DNA from: Flabesymbios commensalis | Taxonomy: Eukaryota; Annelida; Polychaeta; Terebellida; Flabelligeridae | Assembly: GCA_964017125.1 (NCBI GenBank) | Contig: OZ024902.1 | Span: forward strand, 55,538,791 to 55,602,790 | Direction of reading: 5' to 3' | DNA: 64,000 bases | Part shown: in pieces, positions 41,990 to 54,134 of the stretch | How the letters are laid out: each line of letters starts with the position of its first letter | Numbering within the stretch: position 1 is the first letter of the stretch | Translations under genes and position numbers: made by a program | The notes under the pieces: model-generated | What the model saw: the letters and a program-made list of their open reading frames with translations, nothing else | Databases searched by the model: none | Told to the model about the DNA's origin: nothing

Positions 41990-44721
41990 AAATCACCGTA
42001 TATGGATACTGCCAATTAAAAAAAAAATTGGAAAAAATAAAACAAATTTTACAGTATTAAGTACAAATATAGCTGGTATTAATGCAAAATATGATGAGTT
42101 ATTTTTATTTTTTAAAAATTTCAAACAAAGTAGCTTACAATTTAGTGAGCTATAATAATACAAGAAAGTTGGCTGTCACAAAATGCTGATGTAGCGTTGT
42201 TTAAACTGGATGATTAAACAAGTATATAACAAAAAAAAAATTTTAGTATCCGAGGTGGACTGATAATATATTTTCATAATAGCTATAGCTATTCAAATCT
42301 ACCGATCTATGGAAAGTCAGATATCTGGGAAGGTCAATTGATTAAAGTTTCGGGCGGAGATACATTTAGTAATATAATACTAGGAAATATATATAGACCC
42401 CTAGAAATACAATAGATAATTATAGTACATTTAATAATTAATTTAGTCAGGTATTAGATAAATTAAATACATCCGATGCTGATGTTATAAGATATTATAA
42501 CTTTAATATTAATTTACTTGGCACATTAAAACGTAATTTAGTTAGTGAATATTTTAATGTTATAATTTTTCATAGTTTTCATCCACATATAATATTGCCC
42601 ATTAGGATATCGAGATGTATTGCCACACTAATCGATAATTTCTTAGGGAGAAATTCAGGAAAGCTTACTCGTGCATCATCAGGCATATTAATAGATACAT
42701 TTTCAGATCATCAACCATATTTCATAAGCATAGAGGGTAACCATTCTTATATCAAACAACCAAAATACATTAAAGTTTCAAACCAGAGTCCCTAAAATAT
42801 TAACAAATTGGTTTTATAGGTGATATAGGTATATAGATCAAAATCCCGAAGCTGATCCTCAGATAAATTATGATACTATGTCTTCTATTTTTGCAAAGAA
42901 TAAAAACAATTTTTTCCCTTGCAAAAATATAAAGTTTATTTCTCGAAAACATAAGAAAAATATATATGGTATATTGAAGTCTATCAAATATCGCAATGAA
43001 TTATACAAAAAGATGAGAAAAAGTGATCCAAATACAATCGAATATGATATCCTCTCCACCAATTTAAACACATACAATAAAATATTAAAACGTAGCATTA
43101 GAATGGCAAAAAAGGACATTATCAAAACATATTTAATATTTACAGTGGTAATGTGAAGAAAACATGGTCAATGAATAATAATAAATTACATAAAAACAAG
43201 CAAAACACAAAATTACACAGAGGAAAGCAAATTTCGGATAAAAAATATATAGCAAATAAATTTAATGCGTTCTTCACAGATATACGGAAAAATCTTGCAG
43301 ACAAAATTAAAGAAGTTTCACATAGACACTTCAGCGATTACTTGGTATCAAAACCTAATACTAAATTTGAATTCCAACCAGTTGAAATAAAAAAACGAAA
43401 CAAAATAATCTCCCAATTAGATTCTAAAAACAGTTCAGGTTATGATAGTATTTCCAACATATTAATTAAATCAATAGTGGATGTTATTTCAAAACCGCTA
43501 GCTGTTATAATAAACCAATGTTAAAAAATTAGCATATTTCCAAATCAGCTAAAAATGGCCAAGGTGGTTCTGATTTTCAAATCAGGGGATGACACTTCAT
43601 TTACAAACTATCGACCCATATCACTGCTACCATTAACATCTAAGGTTGTAGAAAGTTATTTTTAATCAATTGTATGCTAATTTTGAAACAAATGGACTTT
43701 TCTATGGAAGTCAATGTGGGTTTCGCAAACGTCACTTAACCGAATTTGCCGCATTAGAATTAGTTGATAAGGGATAGGTTTTCTGGACCTCTCAAAAGCG
43801 TTTGACACATTAGATCACAGCATCTTGATAAAAGAGTTTGAATTTTATGGCGTCTCTGATGGTCCAAGAAAATTGCTTATGAGTCGCCTGTCAAATAGAA
43901 AACAATTTGTAATTTTTGATGGCATCAATTCCCAGATTTTAGATATAAAAACAGGTGTTCCTCAGGGAGCAATTTCAGGACCGCTGTTGTTTCTAATTTA
44001 TATAAATAATATTGTTGAATCAAGTAACTTTTAAAAATTAAATATAGATCGAAAATACTGTTATTAGTAACACAAAAGTGGTAGATTTTTTTTAGGACTT
44101 AGATCAGATGAAAATGCAAATTGGAGCGATCATATAGAGAAACTATCCTGTAAACATTCACGAACCATCGAAATTATTAAAAAAATGAGATATGTACTTC
44201 CCAGGAATGTTTTGCCCCAGTTGTATAACTCACTATTTTTGCCCCACGTAAATAATGGCATTTTATATTAGGGACATAACAATGAAATAATTGAGAAATT
44301 ACAAAAGAGAGCAGTAAGATTTATAACACAAAGTAAATATTTAGCATATACGGACTCAATTTTTATCAATCTTGATCTTTTAAATATACAGAATATATTC
44401 AAACTTAATCAGTTAAAATTTTATTACAAATATTTGATAAAGAGTTTACCGGATTGTTTTCAAAACTTGAATTTTACCACGCAATCCAGATATAACACTA
44501 GACGCTGTGATGATCTGACTCCAATGAAAGTGAATCATGTATTTGCTACTAAATGTTTTTCTCATAATATTCCCAATTTAATAAATCGGTTACCAAACAA
44601 AGTTCGAGACAAATTCCCTAGTCATAATTTTTCAGATTTTGTATTGTATACCCGTAAATATTTTATTAAAATGTACCAGCGCCAATGTTTAATTGAAAAT
44701 TGTTATGTATGCAATCGATAA
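41990..44721 (+). pseudogene. broken LINE (endonuclease and reverse transcriptase), CR1/Jockey-type
   Basis: The endonuclease part begins near 42056 (LSTNIAGINAKYDELF) and includes IILGNIYRP near 42380. An RT N-terminal region lies at 42878-43524. The RT blocks are KVVLIFKSGDDTSFTNYRPI (about 43561), GFRKRHLTEFAALELVDK (about 43712), FLDLSKAFDTLDHSIL (about 43783) and TGVPQGAISGPLLFLIYIN (about 43955). The catalytic FADD block is deleted between about 44033 and 44090. A C-terminal region (LPQLYNSLFLPH and RAVRFITQ) ends in CYVCNR at 44721. Stops and frameshifts separate the blocks (for example at 43525, 43664, 43780 and 44034). The 3' UTR may run to about 45050. It cannot be active. Confidence 0.9.
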
Positions 44722-46165
44722 TGTCCACATATAAGATATCGTGGAGTCTCACATAGTTTTTTGCATGTATGATATATATAAATATAAATGTTTTTATATC
44801 ATATCAGCAGGCTAGAGGTTGTGTGCGCCACCACGGCGCTGGGTCGTGCATCAGTGTTGCTGGCCTCGTGCGTGTTTTCGCCATCTATCTCACAAATATT
44901 TTTTTCTGTGGGTTGGTTGGGGGACGGCGTACAGGCTTTTGTGATTTATCCGGTGCATGTCTGGCGTCGACGTGGCGGGCTTGATCCATGCAACTCTGCT
45001 ATGTTTATGTTTTGATGAATTTTGCTTGTTAAATCTGGTGGAATAATCTGTATATAATTATCAGACTATACATTATTTGTTAAAGAGGCGAATAAATTAT
45101 TCAGAGTTCTGAGCACTGTACTTACTCACGTAGAATCAAAAGTTTGCAGCATTCATATTGCTGTACCAAAATGGTCACCATTTAAAAATCCGTTGTGAAG
45201 ATGATCAAAAGGCTGATCATGGTTATTTTAATGCGATATAATGAAATATGGGATTATAATGTATTTGGATATACATGTATTTAGTATTAAATATAAAATA
45301 TGAAGTTGACAGATAAGGTTTTAAAGTTACACTCCCCCCCCCCCGTTCAATGTTACCCCAGTTGACGGTACCTGAAGGCAACCTGAATCTAACTAAAATC
45401 AAGATTTGAATACTACATATAGGCCTGTAGGCTACCACATGTATATAGCTACAGAAAAATTGCGTCTAAGTTGAGTGCTTTTTTTTCGGGTAAAACAAGG
45501 GAAATGATATATTTTTATTGGTTAAAATGATCACAACAGGGGAGGGTGGGGCTGAAGGTCACAGAAAGTAGAAACGAGTTTATATATTTCATGTGGACCA
45601 GTCTAGCAATGGCAAAGCATAGGCACATAGGCACATAGCAAATGTCTAGTGAATTCTTTTGAAGCGAACATTAAACAAAACAGACTGTGACTTTTAACCT
45701 TGTGGCTGTGACTTTTAACCCCATGGTGTGCAGCTGAGTGCATGTTTAAAATTTCAGTATACCATTGGCTCTGCATATAAATCATTATGCCTCCCAATAA
45801 ATACACTATTATATGTAAAGGTTAAGCTCTAACACGACCCTGAGATGCTAACCAAAAATGTTGACAAAGTCTTTTTACCAATCCTGAAATTCCTTACATT
45901 TCGGTCTTTATATGTTCTTGGGGAACACCGGGAATGCTATGTATAGATTAGGAAAGTTGGCCAGTGACGTCATATAGTATTCACCCTTGGAGAAAAATTA
46001 GCAGGCAAGTGACTTTAAACCGACAGTCATCTTCAGAATGGGCATGCGTAGGTCACGTGTATAAGCTGTGTATAGGCGTTCAGTATATACAGTAGGCCTA
46101 CATGTTGATTGCATTCAGCTGAGTAGCTATAACCTGATTATAAGACACTACTCCAATGAGACACT

Positions 46166-46250
46166 CACTCAACGCTGCTTTAATGTTTGGACAACGTCTG
46201 CGACGCTGGCCCAACATTGAGCAAACATAGGCGAAATGTCCAATGTTTGA
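46166..46250. mobile_element. CAGCAAACAC-type palindromic MITE, decayed
   Basis: ACTCAACGCTGCTTTAATG and ACAACGTCTGCGACGCTGG are clear. The right arm is diverged. Confidence 0.5.
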
Positions 46251-46265
46251 GAGAAGGTCCTACTG

Positions 46266-46372
46266 CCCAGCAAACACAACACATTTGTATAACGTTTATA
46301 CAACGTCGGTCCAATGTCTTTGACGTTGCACAACATTGTATAAAGTCAGACAAATGTTTTGTGTTTACTGGG
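46266..46372. mobile_element. CAGCAAACAC-type palindromic MITE, TGTATAAC subfamily
   Basis: It runs from CCCAGCAAACACAACACA to TTTTGTGTTTACTGGG and carries ATTTGTATAACGTTTATAC in the left arm. Confidence 0.8.
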
Positions 46373-46535
46373 TGTCAATACAAGCTTGGGGTCAGCCAGT
46401 TTCGAGATTCCCACAGTAATACAGTCAGTTTGTTTGAAAGACTATTGCCTTCTGGGGGACCCTTGTCTTGCGATTTTCGACAGTTGACCATACCTTTAAG
46501 CCCCTGTGACTTTTAACCCCACCCTCCCCTACCCA

Positions 46536-46617
46536 CTGCGCACACAACCTTGTTGCGACGTTGAATCAACATCAATAACGTTAATTCAACGTCGCAACAA
46601 CGTCGTGTGCCCAATGA
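46536..46617. repeat. palindrome of a second family (GCGCACACAAC ends)
   Basis: TTGTTGCGACGTTGAATCAA and TTAATTCAACGTCGCAACAA fold round CATCAATAACG. The outer ends GCGCACACAAC and GTCGTGTGCCC pair too. It is similar in style to the CAGCAAACAC family but distinct in sequence. Confidence 0.75.
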
Positions 46618-47502
46618 GTATTGTTTGTAAATAAATGTTAGCTGCTTAGTACGCATTTGTTTTTGTAGTGCCCGCTAGGTTGTGCGGATTGCAATCAGAA
46701 AAACTTGACACACAATGTGTGCCAAATACGGTCTTCAATTATTCCCACCACGTATGACAAGCAGAAGACTTTTATTTTTAATATAATTAGTTTTTCATTG
46801 CGACAATATACAGCCTTATTTTGCTAGTCTTTTCACACGTATATATGTACATGTTTTACTTTAGCAACTGCATAAAAACAATATGTATGTTTAGCAGTTG
46901 AAGTTTCACCCTGCAAACACTGTACGTACCGTAACCCTAACGTTTGTTAAGGTCCCGGTTTCGTCAGTCATCGATGAACGTAATGAGGACAAGCTAAGGA
47001 CGTAGTCTTAATAACCCTAATGTTTGATAAGGTCCCGGTTTTGTCAGTCATGGATAAACGTAACAAGGACGTGCTAAGGGCGCAAGTTTACGTCCCCGAA
47101 ACGTCCCAATAACGTCATTTGTTACATCAAGGCTGCCTTCCCATTGATGTGATTAAATGGCTGCGTGGGCGAAAGCGCGCGTTAAGCCGAGCGGCAGAAT
47201 CCTTTCCATTGGCACGCAGGAGATGTAGTGACATTGTTCTGGACTGCCCCTCGTAGTTGTAGGCATATCCATGCTAACTGGTCATTCTATAGGCTAATAA
47301 ACGTAGGTCTATATTTACATGCCAAAATAGATATTTCTATTGATTCAGTTATTCATTACGCTCACCCTTTAAATACTGCATGTATTCAGATTCAAAGTGT
47401 GGCTTATAACTAGACTATACAGAGAGAGATCAAGACTAAGCCTACAGGGTGTATAGTGGCCTACATTATGATGCATAATGTAGATTTATATCACTGCACT
47501 CT

Positions 47503-47620
47503 TCCACTAAAAAACACAACATATTTGTATAACATTTATACAATGTCGGTCCAACATAGCGTCTTTGATGTTGGTCCAACATTGTATAAATGTTATACAT
47601 TTATTTTGCGTTTAATGGGC
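47503..47620. mobile_element. CAGCAAACAC-type palindromic MITE, TGTATAAC subfamily
   Basis: The ends decayed to CCACTAAAAAACACAAC and TTTTGCGTTTAATGGG. The arms contain ATTTGTATAACATTTATAC and its complement. Confidence 0.75.
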
Positions 47621-47644
47621 TAGCGTTCATAGTGTCACAGCAAC

Positions 47645-47742
47645 CTAGTAAATATGAGATGTTGAGTCAATTTTGAATTATTGTTCAGCCAGCATCACAG
47701 ACGATAGACCCGCATTGGTTCAACATCTCATATTTGCTGGGC
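47645..47742. mobile_element. CAGCAAACAC-type palindromic MITE
   Basis: It runs from CCTAGTAAATATGAGATG to CATCTCATATTTGCTGGG, centre CATCACAGACGATAGACC. Confidence 0.7.
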
Positions 47743-48117
47743 TGCCATACACGACGGAAAAATCCCAGGAAAAAATAAAAAAATGGCATATGGAGAGATG
47801 GACACGCAGTTGATAAATGCAGAAATCGCTACATGTGCGATTGCTGGCCGCGCAGCAAACTGGCTGCGCGATCAAGCGCGTGTATGGAAACTTCACATAG
47901 TAATTGTATCAGATCGATTTTTAAATCTGCCGCACGGCCGTCACAACGCGTCGCACACCCAAATGCGTCAATGGAAAGGCAGCCTTATGTTGTACGTTCT
48001 AAGAACGTAAATGGGAGTTCTCAGAGTTACGAATGCTGTAGGCCTACGTTGTGGGTATGTTATTACAACGAAAAAAAAGGTTTGCAGGGAAGATATATAT
48101 CGAGTTAAGAACTTGTT

Positions 48118-48361
48118 CCCTGCCAACAATTTTACATTGTAATAACGTCCCTACAACGTACAGCATTCGCACTTAGGACGTAACTCTGTGAACTTCAATT
48201 TACGTCTTTATAACGTAAAACAAAAATGTAACGTTATCGGGACGTTCTGGAGACGTTATGGTTATTATGACTACGTCCTTAGCACATCCTCGTTACGTTC
48301 ATCCATAAATGACGAAAATGGGACCTTAACGAACGTTATATTACGTACAGTGTTTCCAGGG
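48118..48361. mobile_element. MITE with CCCTGCAAACA-type ends, intact
   Basis: The ends are CCCTGCCAACAATTTTAC and, reversed, CCCTGGAAACACTGTACG. The interior has many ACGTCC/GGACGT motifs. It is the best reference copy for the family. Confidence 0.8.
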
Positions 48362-48671
48362 TTATCATAGATTACGGACTTTACAGCAACTAAATTATAA
48401 AAAAAAATATCTTTAGAAGGAAATAATAAAATTGGTGTGTCATGTCCTTTTCCTGGTAAAATGTGAAATAACATAATCAAATGGATTGATCTAAAAGTCA
48501 TTTTAATTTTCATGATCGTTTTTTTTCGATACCTAGCTATTTATGTAGCCAACGGATGTTTTTGAAAGTTGTAATCTATTGGAATGTTGCCTTCTCTCAT
48601 TCAAACACTCGAAATGATATAACAAAGCTGAAACAAAAACATATCCCATTTGCCTGAGAATGGGCCTTTAA

Positions 48672-48865
48672 AGAGAAACAATCAGGCTAAAACCATACAA
48701 AAATCGATATTTTTATTTTGGCTTCTTGTTACATATATATGACCATATGATGTAAACATGTCCATAGACTAATGGGCCTACTGCAATTTTTTTAAACTTT
48801 TTGTGTTGCACATTCACCAGTTAAGCGGGATATAAAGACAAAATTCACGCATTTCTTATTTTCAG
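48672..48865. mobile_element. half copy of the 11776 foldback MITE
   Basis: TTAA (48668-48671) precedes AGAGAAACAATCAGGCTAAA. The following sequence matches the left arm of 11776-12140 through ATATGATGTAAACATGTCC and TTCACCAGTTAAGC. The right arm is absent. Confidence 0.7.
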
Positions 48866-48888
48866 TGTTTCAACTAGCTTTTTCTAAC

Positions 48889-48985
48889 ATGTTGCCTTTT
48901 GTGAGCGCCATGTTGCCCTTCATGAGCGCCATATGTTGCCCTTCATGAGTGTCATGTTGCCCTTCCTGTGCGCCATGCTGCCTTT
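48889..48985. repeat. 22-bp tandem repeat, about 4-5 units
   Basis: Units of GAGCGCCATGTTGCCCTTCA recur with minor changes. Confidence 0.85.
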
Positions 48986-48989
48986 CTAT

Positions 48990-49760
48990 TATTTTGACAG
49001 TGAAATGCCACTTTGAACTGTTGTTACGTCATACTCAACACACCCAGGCCATTGTGACAGAGAAAACACCCCTGTCACTGGTGTCACGCGTTCACACCTA
49101 TGACGCAATACCTGATAACGGCCTGTGTAGAAGAAGAAGTGTTTATTCAACCATGGAAATAAGTTAATGAAAGATGTGTGAAAAAATTTTTACAGGGTGG
49201 TTTGGGAGACCTCCATTAAGACCACAAGGTCGCTAGCATGGAGGCCACCCATGATATCATCTATATAAACATATAACATTTAAAAGTGTAGCCTACATAG
49301 TGGTAGGCCTAATAACTGGCGATGTTTGAATACTTAACTGATTCTGTTTATACCCTTTATTGGGGAGGGTGGGTGCTGGAAAAGCCTAACTGGGAGCCCG
49401 GCGTGCATGATAAGGTGCCCCTAATGATAGGTGGCGCCATGCCCCTTCTGAATCCTAGACTGATTTTGGACATGCCCATGTCCGAAATAAGAAATCGGGA
49501 ATTTTGTGTAAAGTTATATATGTCGCATTTGGCGGTTGATTTAAATTGCTTAATATTAATGAATTCCAGTGCTGCAAATTAAACCAATAACCTTGAGCAT
49601 TTTAATCATAATTGGTGTAGCCGGGTATGCCTAGGCCTATTAACCCGTACCGTAGTCTGAAAATTACCCTTATGCCCACCGGGGCCACTAGGCCCTCTGA
49701 TTTGTGCTTCCATTTCACGAACAAATATATCCAAAGGGCAGTATTTCATGGTCATCACTT
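48990..49760. other. no recognised gene
   Basis: An 86-residue open frame at 49322-49582 has no family that I recognise. Composition alone does not support it as a gene. Confidence 0.3.
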
Positions 49761-49764
49761 ACTA

Positions 49765-49853
49765 CCCAGCAAACACGACACGAACAACCATTGTTGGTTC
49801 AATGTTGGGCCAGCGTCGCAGACGGTGGGCCAACATTGGACCAACATTGGTTG
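49765..49853. mobile_element. CAGCAAACAC-type palindromic MITE lacking its right end
   Basis: CCCAGCAAACACGACACG opens it and the centre is CCAGCGTCGCAGACGGTGG. The right arm stops at CCAACATTGG. Confidence 0.7.
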
Positions 49854-49859
49854 ATTCAA

Positions 49860-50500
49860 GATGGCCGCCAAAATATATAAAACTTACGTTCAAACTTCAT
49901 TGTTACTTGAAAAGTCACAGCCCATCTTTATAGGTCTACTATAAGGCCTACATGTATTTATTATGATGTAATAGCGGTTCCAATACGGTGGGCCACACAT
50001 TTTTGAGAATTTTTGTTTCAATTATAATTTGACAATCTACAGCCAGGCGACTTTATTAAGCGTGTTCGCAACAAGTAAATGCAAATGGCGGACTGTTCAG
50101 TCCTGTTTGGCCGCTGTTTGGTGAATGTTTCAATTCTTTAATTTGTATGTCATATGTTATTTACCAATGAAATGCAGGCCACTATACGTGATAATTGTTT
50201 TATAAATTGTGGGGTATTGTTTTATATCTGATAGCCTCCCGAGGCAGGTAAGAATGCGCTACGGAAACATGCATGCTCTTCATGGACTTCGCGTTCATTT
50301 TTTTTCGGCCACGGCCCTAGAAAAACTTGAATACAAAACACATAAATATGCAACAAACTTCAGTGAAAGAGTTATGCTTTAACAAAACAAAACATATTAT
50401 AAAAATAGTGCTATTTTTTCCATGGTACCTAAGGTAAGTTAGGGAGTTTTGAGCTCTTGTCTCGGAACACACAACTCAACTGTCAGTGTCACTGTGTTTG
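49860..50500. other. no recognised gene
   Basis: I see nothing that I can name beyond AT-rich sequence. Confidence 0.3.
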
Positions 50501-50504
50501 CCGA

Positions 50505-50816
50505 GGCCGTGGATTGGTGAATTCGTTTTACCCGAAAAAATCAACGTTTTTCAACATGGCGGTGACTGGGAGCGATCTCGACCCCAAGCTCAGAAAAATG
50601 TCCATAACTTTTTAATGACTGTGCGACCTCCTGAGCTTAGCATGCGGGCATGGAACTGAATTGTTACTGATTCTAAAAAAACTTTTTTCGAACTGATTAG
50701 GCCTAGACCCTATGCCCCGATATAATTCAGAAATTACAGTCCAAAGAAATGTCCCATGATTTTGTACGCTGTAAATCTGTGGCTGAAGCCTGTTTCAGCC
50801 ACTGCCACTGGGGCTA
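50505..50816 (+). mobile_element. Helitron-like non-autonomous element, copy 3
   Basis: In plus orientation it ends with GTGGCTGAAGCCTGTTTCAG, then CCACTGCCACTGGGGCTA. It aligns with 25249-25535 reversed through GGCCGTGGATTGGTG and ACCCGAAAAAATC. Confidence 0.5.
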
Positions 50817-50819
50817 TGT

Positions 50820-52010
50820 CAGTGTCAGTGTCATTTTTATATTATCAGTTTCAACTTTCATGACTTTGCTTCGCCATGTCGATTGACGATCGTCAGCAAC
50901 TGTTTTCCGTCACTTCCTAGACACTTTGTAGATTAAACCTAGCCTCCTAGGTCAGACTAGTAACGACTCCCCTACTGTAGAGTAGATTCAATAAATTTTA
51001 AAATTGTCCAATGAAATTATGCTGAGCAAGAACAATGCTGTGCTAGATCAAAATCTGAGCTAAATTATAAAAAACGTCCAAAAGATAGCACCTCAATGTT
51101 ATGTAGGTAACAGATTCCAAGACATCACACAGACACTTGAACTATTTAAAGCAGCTGAAGAAAACTACTGAGATGATGTCGCTGTTGCCAGTGTTGGGTT
51201 TTAGTTTTAAGATACATCCGGGCACCCAACGAGTGCCCCGCAATACACTTAACACTTAGCAAATATACCACATATTATGCACATAACAATCAGAAATTTG
51301 GGCATAGCCTCCGACCTGTGTTTTTTTATTAAGTCCACAAGGGGGTCATGGAAGAAGAACAATTTTGATGGACTCTCATCCTTATAGAGTATTCATGAAA
51401 CTTTCATTTTCACCCTCGGTTGCGCCCCTTGAAGTAGTGCAGGGTAGGCAAACAAAACTTCACCCAGGTTTTACCCTGGGTAAAGTTCTAGACTAGTGCA
51501 GCCTTCCCCAGGTATCTCATTTTTTTGAGATTCCCACATTGTTCTGTCCAAACGCTTCTAATTATGTCCTCCAGAACTTCCTCATAGGGCAGTGGACATA
51601 GTCTATTTTCATTTTTTGCATTTTTTTGCAAAAATTAAAAAAAATGGCACCTGCGTGAAAAAAATTATCAGAAGTGGCCACAGCATGCCTGTTCCACTTA
51701 CCTAGTAAAACATTTGTTGCAGCTATTATGAAATTAAACGCGAGAGCTGGCATCATTTTTCGTAATTGTAGGAAATTTAATGATGGTGACCCCCAGAACA
51801 GGTGATAAAAGTGCAATTCAAAACAAATAACTCTTTTAATTCTAGAATGATGGCTTCATTTCTACCAGTAATGGTGAGCAAAAAGAACAAACAAACAAAG
51901 AAAAATATGTCTTTTATTGCAGTGTATCACAAATTCACATAGGCCTAAATCCTGAAAAAAACAAAAAAATCTCACTAAAATGACTTTTTCGAACGTACCT
52001 ACCAACTGTG
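50820..52010. other. no recognised gene
   Basis: A CCAGGTTTTACCCTGG palindrome lies at about 51457-51480. GGACCACCAG motifs begin at about 52050 and recur at 55870-55920. Confidence 0.3.
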
Positions 52011-52235
52011 ATTAAATAGGCCCAGCGTTCACGACTGACGGTGGTCTGGTGGTCCGTGACCACCAGAAATTATGTCGGACCACCAGAACATTCTATCACC
52101 AAAATATCTAGCCCTAGCCTATAGACTACTCGCCGTCAGATTAACTTGTATCGCATGTTTTTTGCCAATTTCTCAGTCAATTCTCAACTGATTTTTATGA
52201 AATTTTGAAAGGCGTATTGCAGGGTTTCCCCCAAA

Positions 52236-52325
52236 GCGTCCAAGCGTCACGGCACCATGACGCTTTAATTTTTTACCCTGACGCTTCAGTAAGTGCCGTG
52301 ACGCTTCAGTAAGTGCCGTGACGCT
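52236..52325. repeat. GACGCTT(CAGTAAGTGCCGT) short tandem repeat
   Basis: CCGTGACGCTTCAGTAAGTG recurs twice exactly, with further partial units on both sides. Confidence 0.8.
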
Positions 52326-52359
52326 TCGGGGAAATTCCGTACAACATTGGCATCGTGTT

Positions 52360-53959
52360 CAGGCCTCGTCAAATTGGGTGCCCGGGAGCCCGGGGCTACC
52401 AGTTGAGCTGGGGGGGCTACCACAACGGTAACAGCCAGAGCCCGGCGGGCTACCACTTCCAGTAGCAATGCCAGCGTAATTAGGCCTACGACGTTGTGCG
52501 CCATGCATCCGTTTATATAAGGAAAACAACACTTTGCTATTGGTTTGCTATTAGCGTTTTTTTCTTGTCGAATGTTTCTGAAAATTATGTGGTATATTCT
52601 AAAGAATATATATTCTTTCACTTGCTCTAGTTTAAATCGATCTATTTCTGTCAGAACGTTCACATTTGTACACGATTCGACCATTGTTTATGTTGAGATT
52701 CCGTTAATTCCGAGCTCCGCCATCTTTTTTTTTCACAGAAATTAACGATCCGACTCGGCTGCATTAATTAAGTTATTTCGAGAACGCCGTTGTTCAATAT
52801 TTGCATGTCCTTTGACCTGTGTCAAGCAGAATACCTAATTATAATAATCTCAGAGAGAAATCAAATTTGGAGCAGTAGAACTTAGAAGTATACAATTTTA
52901 TGAATGGGAAACTTTGGGGAAATTATTGTAGGTAGAATAGGTTTTTTAAAGTCAGATACTATTTTCTTTCCATCCATAAGTGATATCGCATCGCAGACGG
53001 GAAATAGACGCGGGGAGGAGGGGGGGGGGTCACAAAACTAGCACAGCGCCACATTCTGGGGCGTCATACACGCACGTGTTGATCAGCAGAGAGCTGATCG
53101 CTTTTCCTTATACATGTTATATGACGACGAAGTGTCTTTTCATACGGGACTTTACGTATTCTTAATCGTAGGCTACGTTGCCCTCATTTTTGTATTACCA
53201 GGTGATGTGTAGGCCTACATAAAACTGCTTAGCGCTACAGTAATCATTATGCAAAACCATACCAACTTTGCAAGGTACACTGAAGTACAACGCAGTATAC
53301 ATGTACGCATGTTCAGCTTTGTTTGTAAACACATTGTCCCACGTGGACGTGGTCATTCAAAGACTGTCACTTAGGCCTACTGGTTAGGCCCTACTACATA
53401 TAGGCCCACCAGTAGGCTGAGTAGTAGTTTTATTGTGGGTTTTCCTGGCTGTCACCTCTCTCAACAAAATTGAAGTTTGAACAACATATTTATATGCTGG
53501 CAGTTGCAAGTCAATTAACTTGCATATATTTTTTTAAGACAACCCACACACAATATATAAAATAATCATGTGATCATGGTGATAACAAGACATTTTTATT
53601 GAATTACAAGGAACAAACTTCTAAATGGACATGCTTATAAATCTAAATAATTAAATGCTTTTAAAAAGTAAGGCTAGTCTATTATATATAATATAGCTAT
53701 AGGCTCTAAATAATTATACAAATCAGATTATAATATAAATAGGCCTACTGTAGGCCTTAGATAGTCTACTAATCATGATACTTGAAATCCACCAGACACC
53801 AACCAATCATGAGAGAGGGTGCCTCATACCCTCCATTCTAATATCAGATTACGAGAGCAACACTTTTATCTGGGCTACCGATATGCATTTGGGGCTACCA
53901 AACTTTTAATGTTGGTAGCCCGCTGGCTACCAACCATTCTAGAAATTTGACGAGCCCTG
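52360..53959. mobile_element. 1.6-kb hAT-like element nested in the 3-kb element, 5-bp duplication
   Basis: The ends are CAGGCCTCGTCAAATT and, reversed, CAGGGCTCGTCAAATTTC. GTGTT lies at 52355-52359 and 53960-53964. Both subterminal regions carry GGGCTACCA/TGGTAGCCC motifs. No transposase was found. Confidence 0.75.
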
Positions 53960-54134
53960 GTGTTGCGATGTCCAGCGATACAGATCAACGTTAGATCTTA
54001 CAGCATTACATTGGCCTACTGTCATGACTGTATTGCCGCATGGCTCGTCTGTGCGCATGCCCAGTGGTCATATGATGTCACGTGGTCAGGCATTGTTGGC
54101 GGGTCTATCAGCGTGTAGCTTGCTGCATCCGCGC

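Larger units (their letters stand above)
40495..45368. mobile_element. TA-flanked DNA element (4.9 kb) enlarged by later insertions
   Basis: The ends are CCGTCAACTGGGATAAC and, reversed, CCGTCAACTGGGGTAAC, each preceded by TA (40493-40494, 45369-45370). This fits a mariner-like TA duplication. Subterminal GGGTAACTTTGAACA recurs near 40682. It contains a pogo-like left end (about 40748, TAGTAGAACCTCGCTAAACG), a palindromic MITE at 41452 and a LINE at 41990. No transposase was recognised. Confidence 0.65.
45538..46533. mobile_element. 1-kb TIR element, ends GGGGAGGGTGGGGCT
   Basis: The left end GGGGAGGGTGGGGCTGAAGG and the right end, reversed, GGGGAGGGTGGGGTTAAAAG pair, followed by TCACAG on both sides. 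Inside, GTGACTTTTAACC recurs near 45688 and 45709. No clear target duplication was found. Two palindromic MITEs lie within. Confidence 0.65.
47129..47986. mobile_element. 858-bp TIR element inside the MITE, ends AAGGCTGCCTT
   Basis: The ends are AAGGCTGCCTTCCCATTGAT and, reversed, AAGGCTGCCTTTCCATTGAC. Superfamily and target duplication were not resolved. The interior near each end is GC-rich with GGCTGCG/CGCAG motifs and holds two palindromic MITEs (47503, 47645). Confidence 0.75.
46909..48089. mobile_element. CCCTGCAAACA MITE split by nested insertions
   Basis: The left part 46909-47128 and the right part 47987-48089 together match the 244-bp copy at 48118-48361 in reverse orientation. The ends are CCCTGCAAACACTGTACG and, reversed, CCCTGCAAACC. 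The left part also carries a local duplication of AACCCTAA(C/T)GTTTG. Confidence 0.75.

Noticed and set aside
47783-48108. Overlapping plus-strand frames near 47.8-48.1 kb
   Set aside because: They cross the end of the AAGGCTGCCTT element and the split MITE; no protein similarity recognised.
52286-52684. 132-residue minus-strand frame
   Set aside because: It crosses the left ends of two nested transposons and shows no motif.
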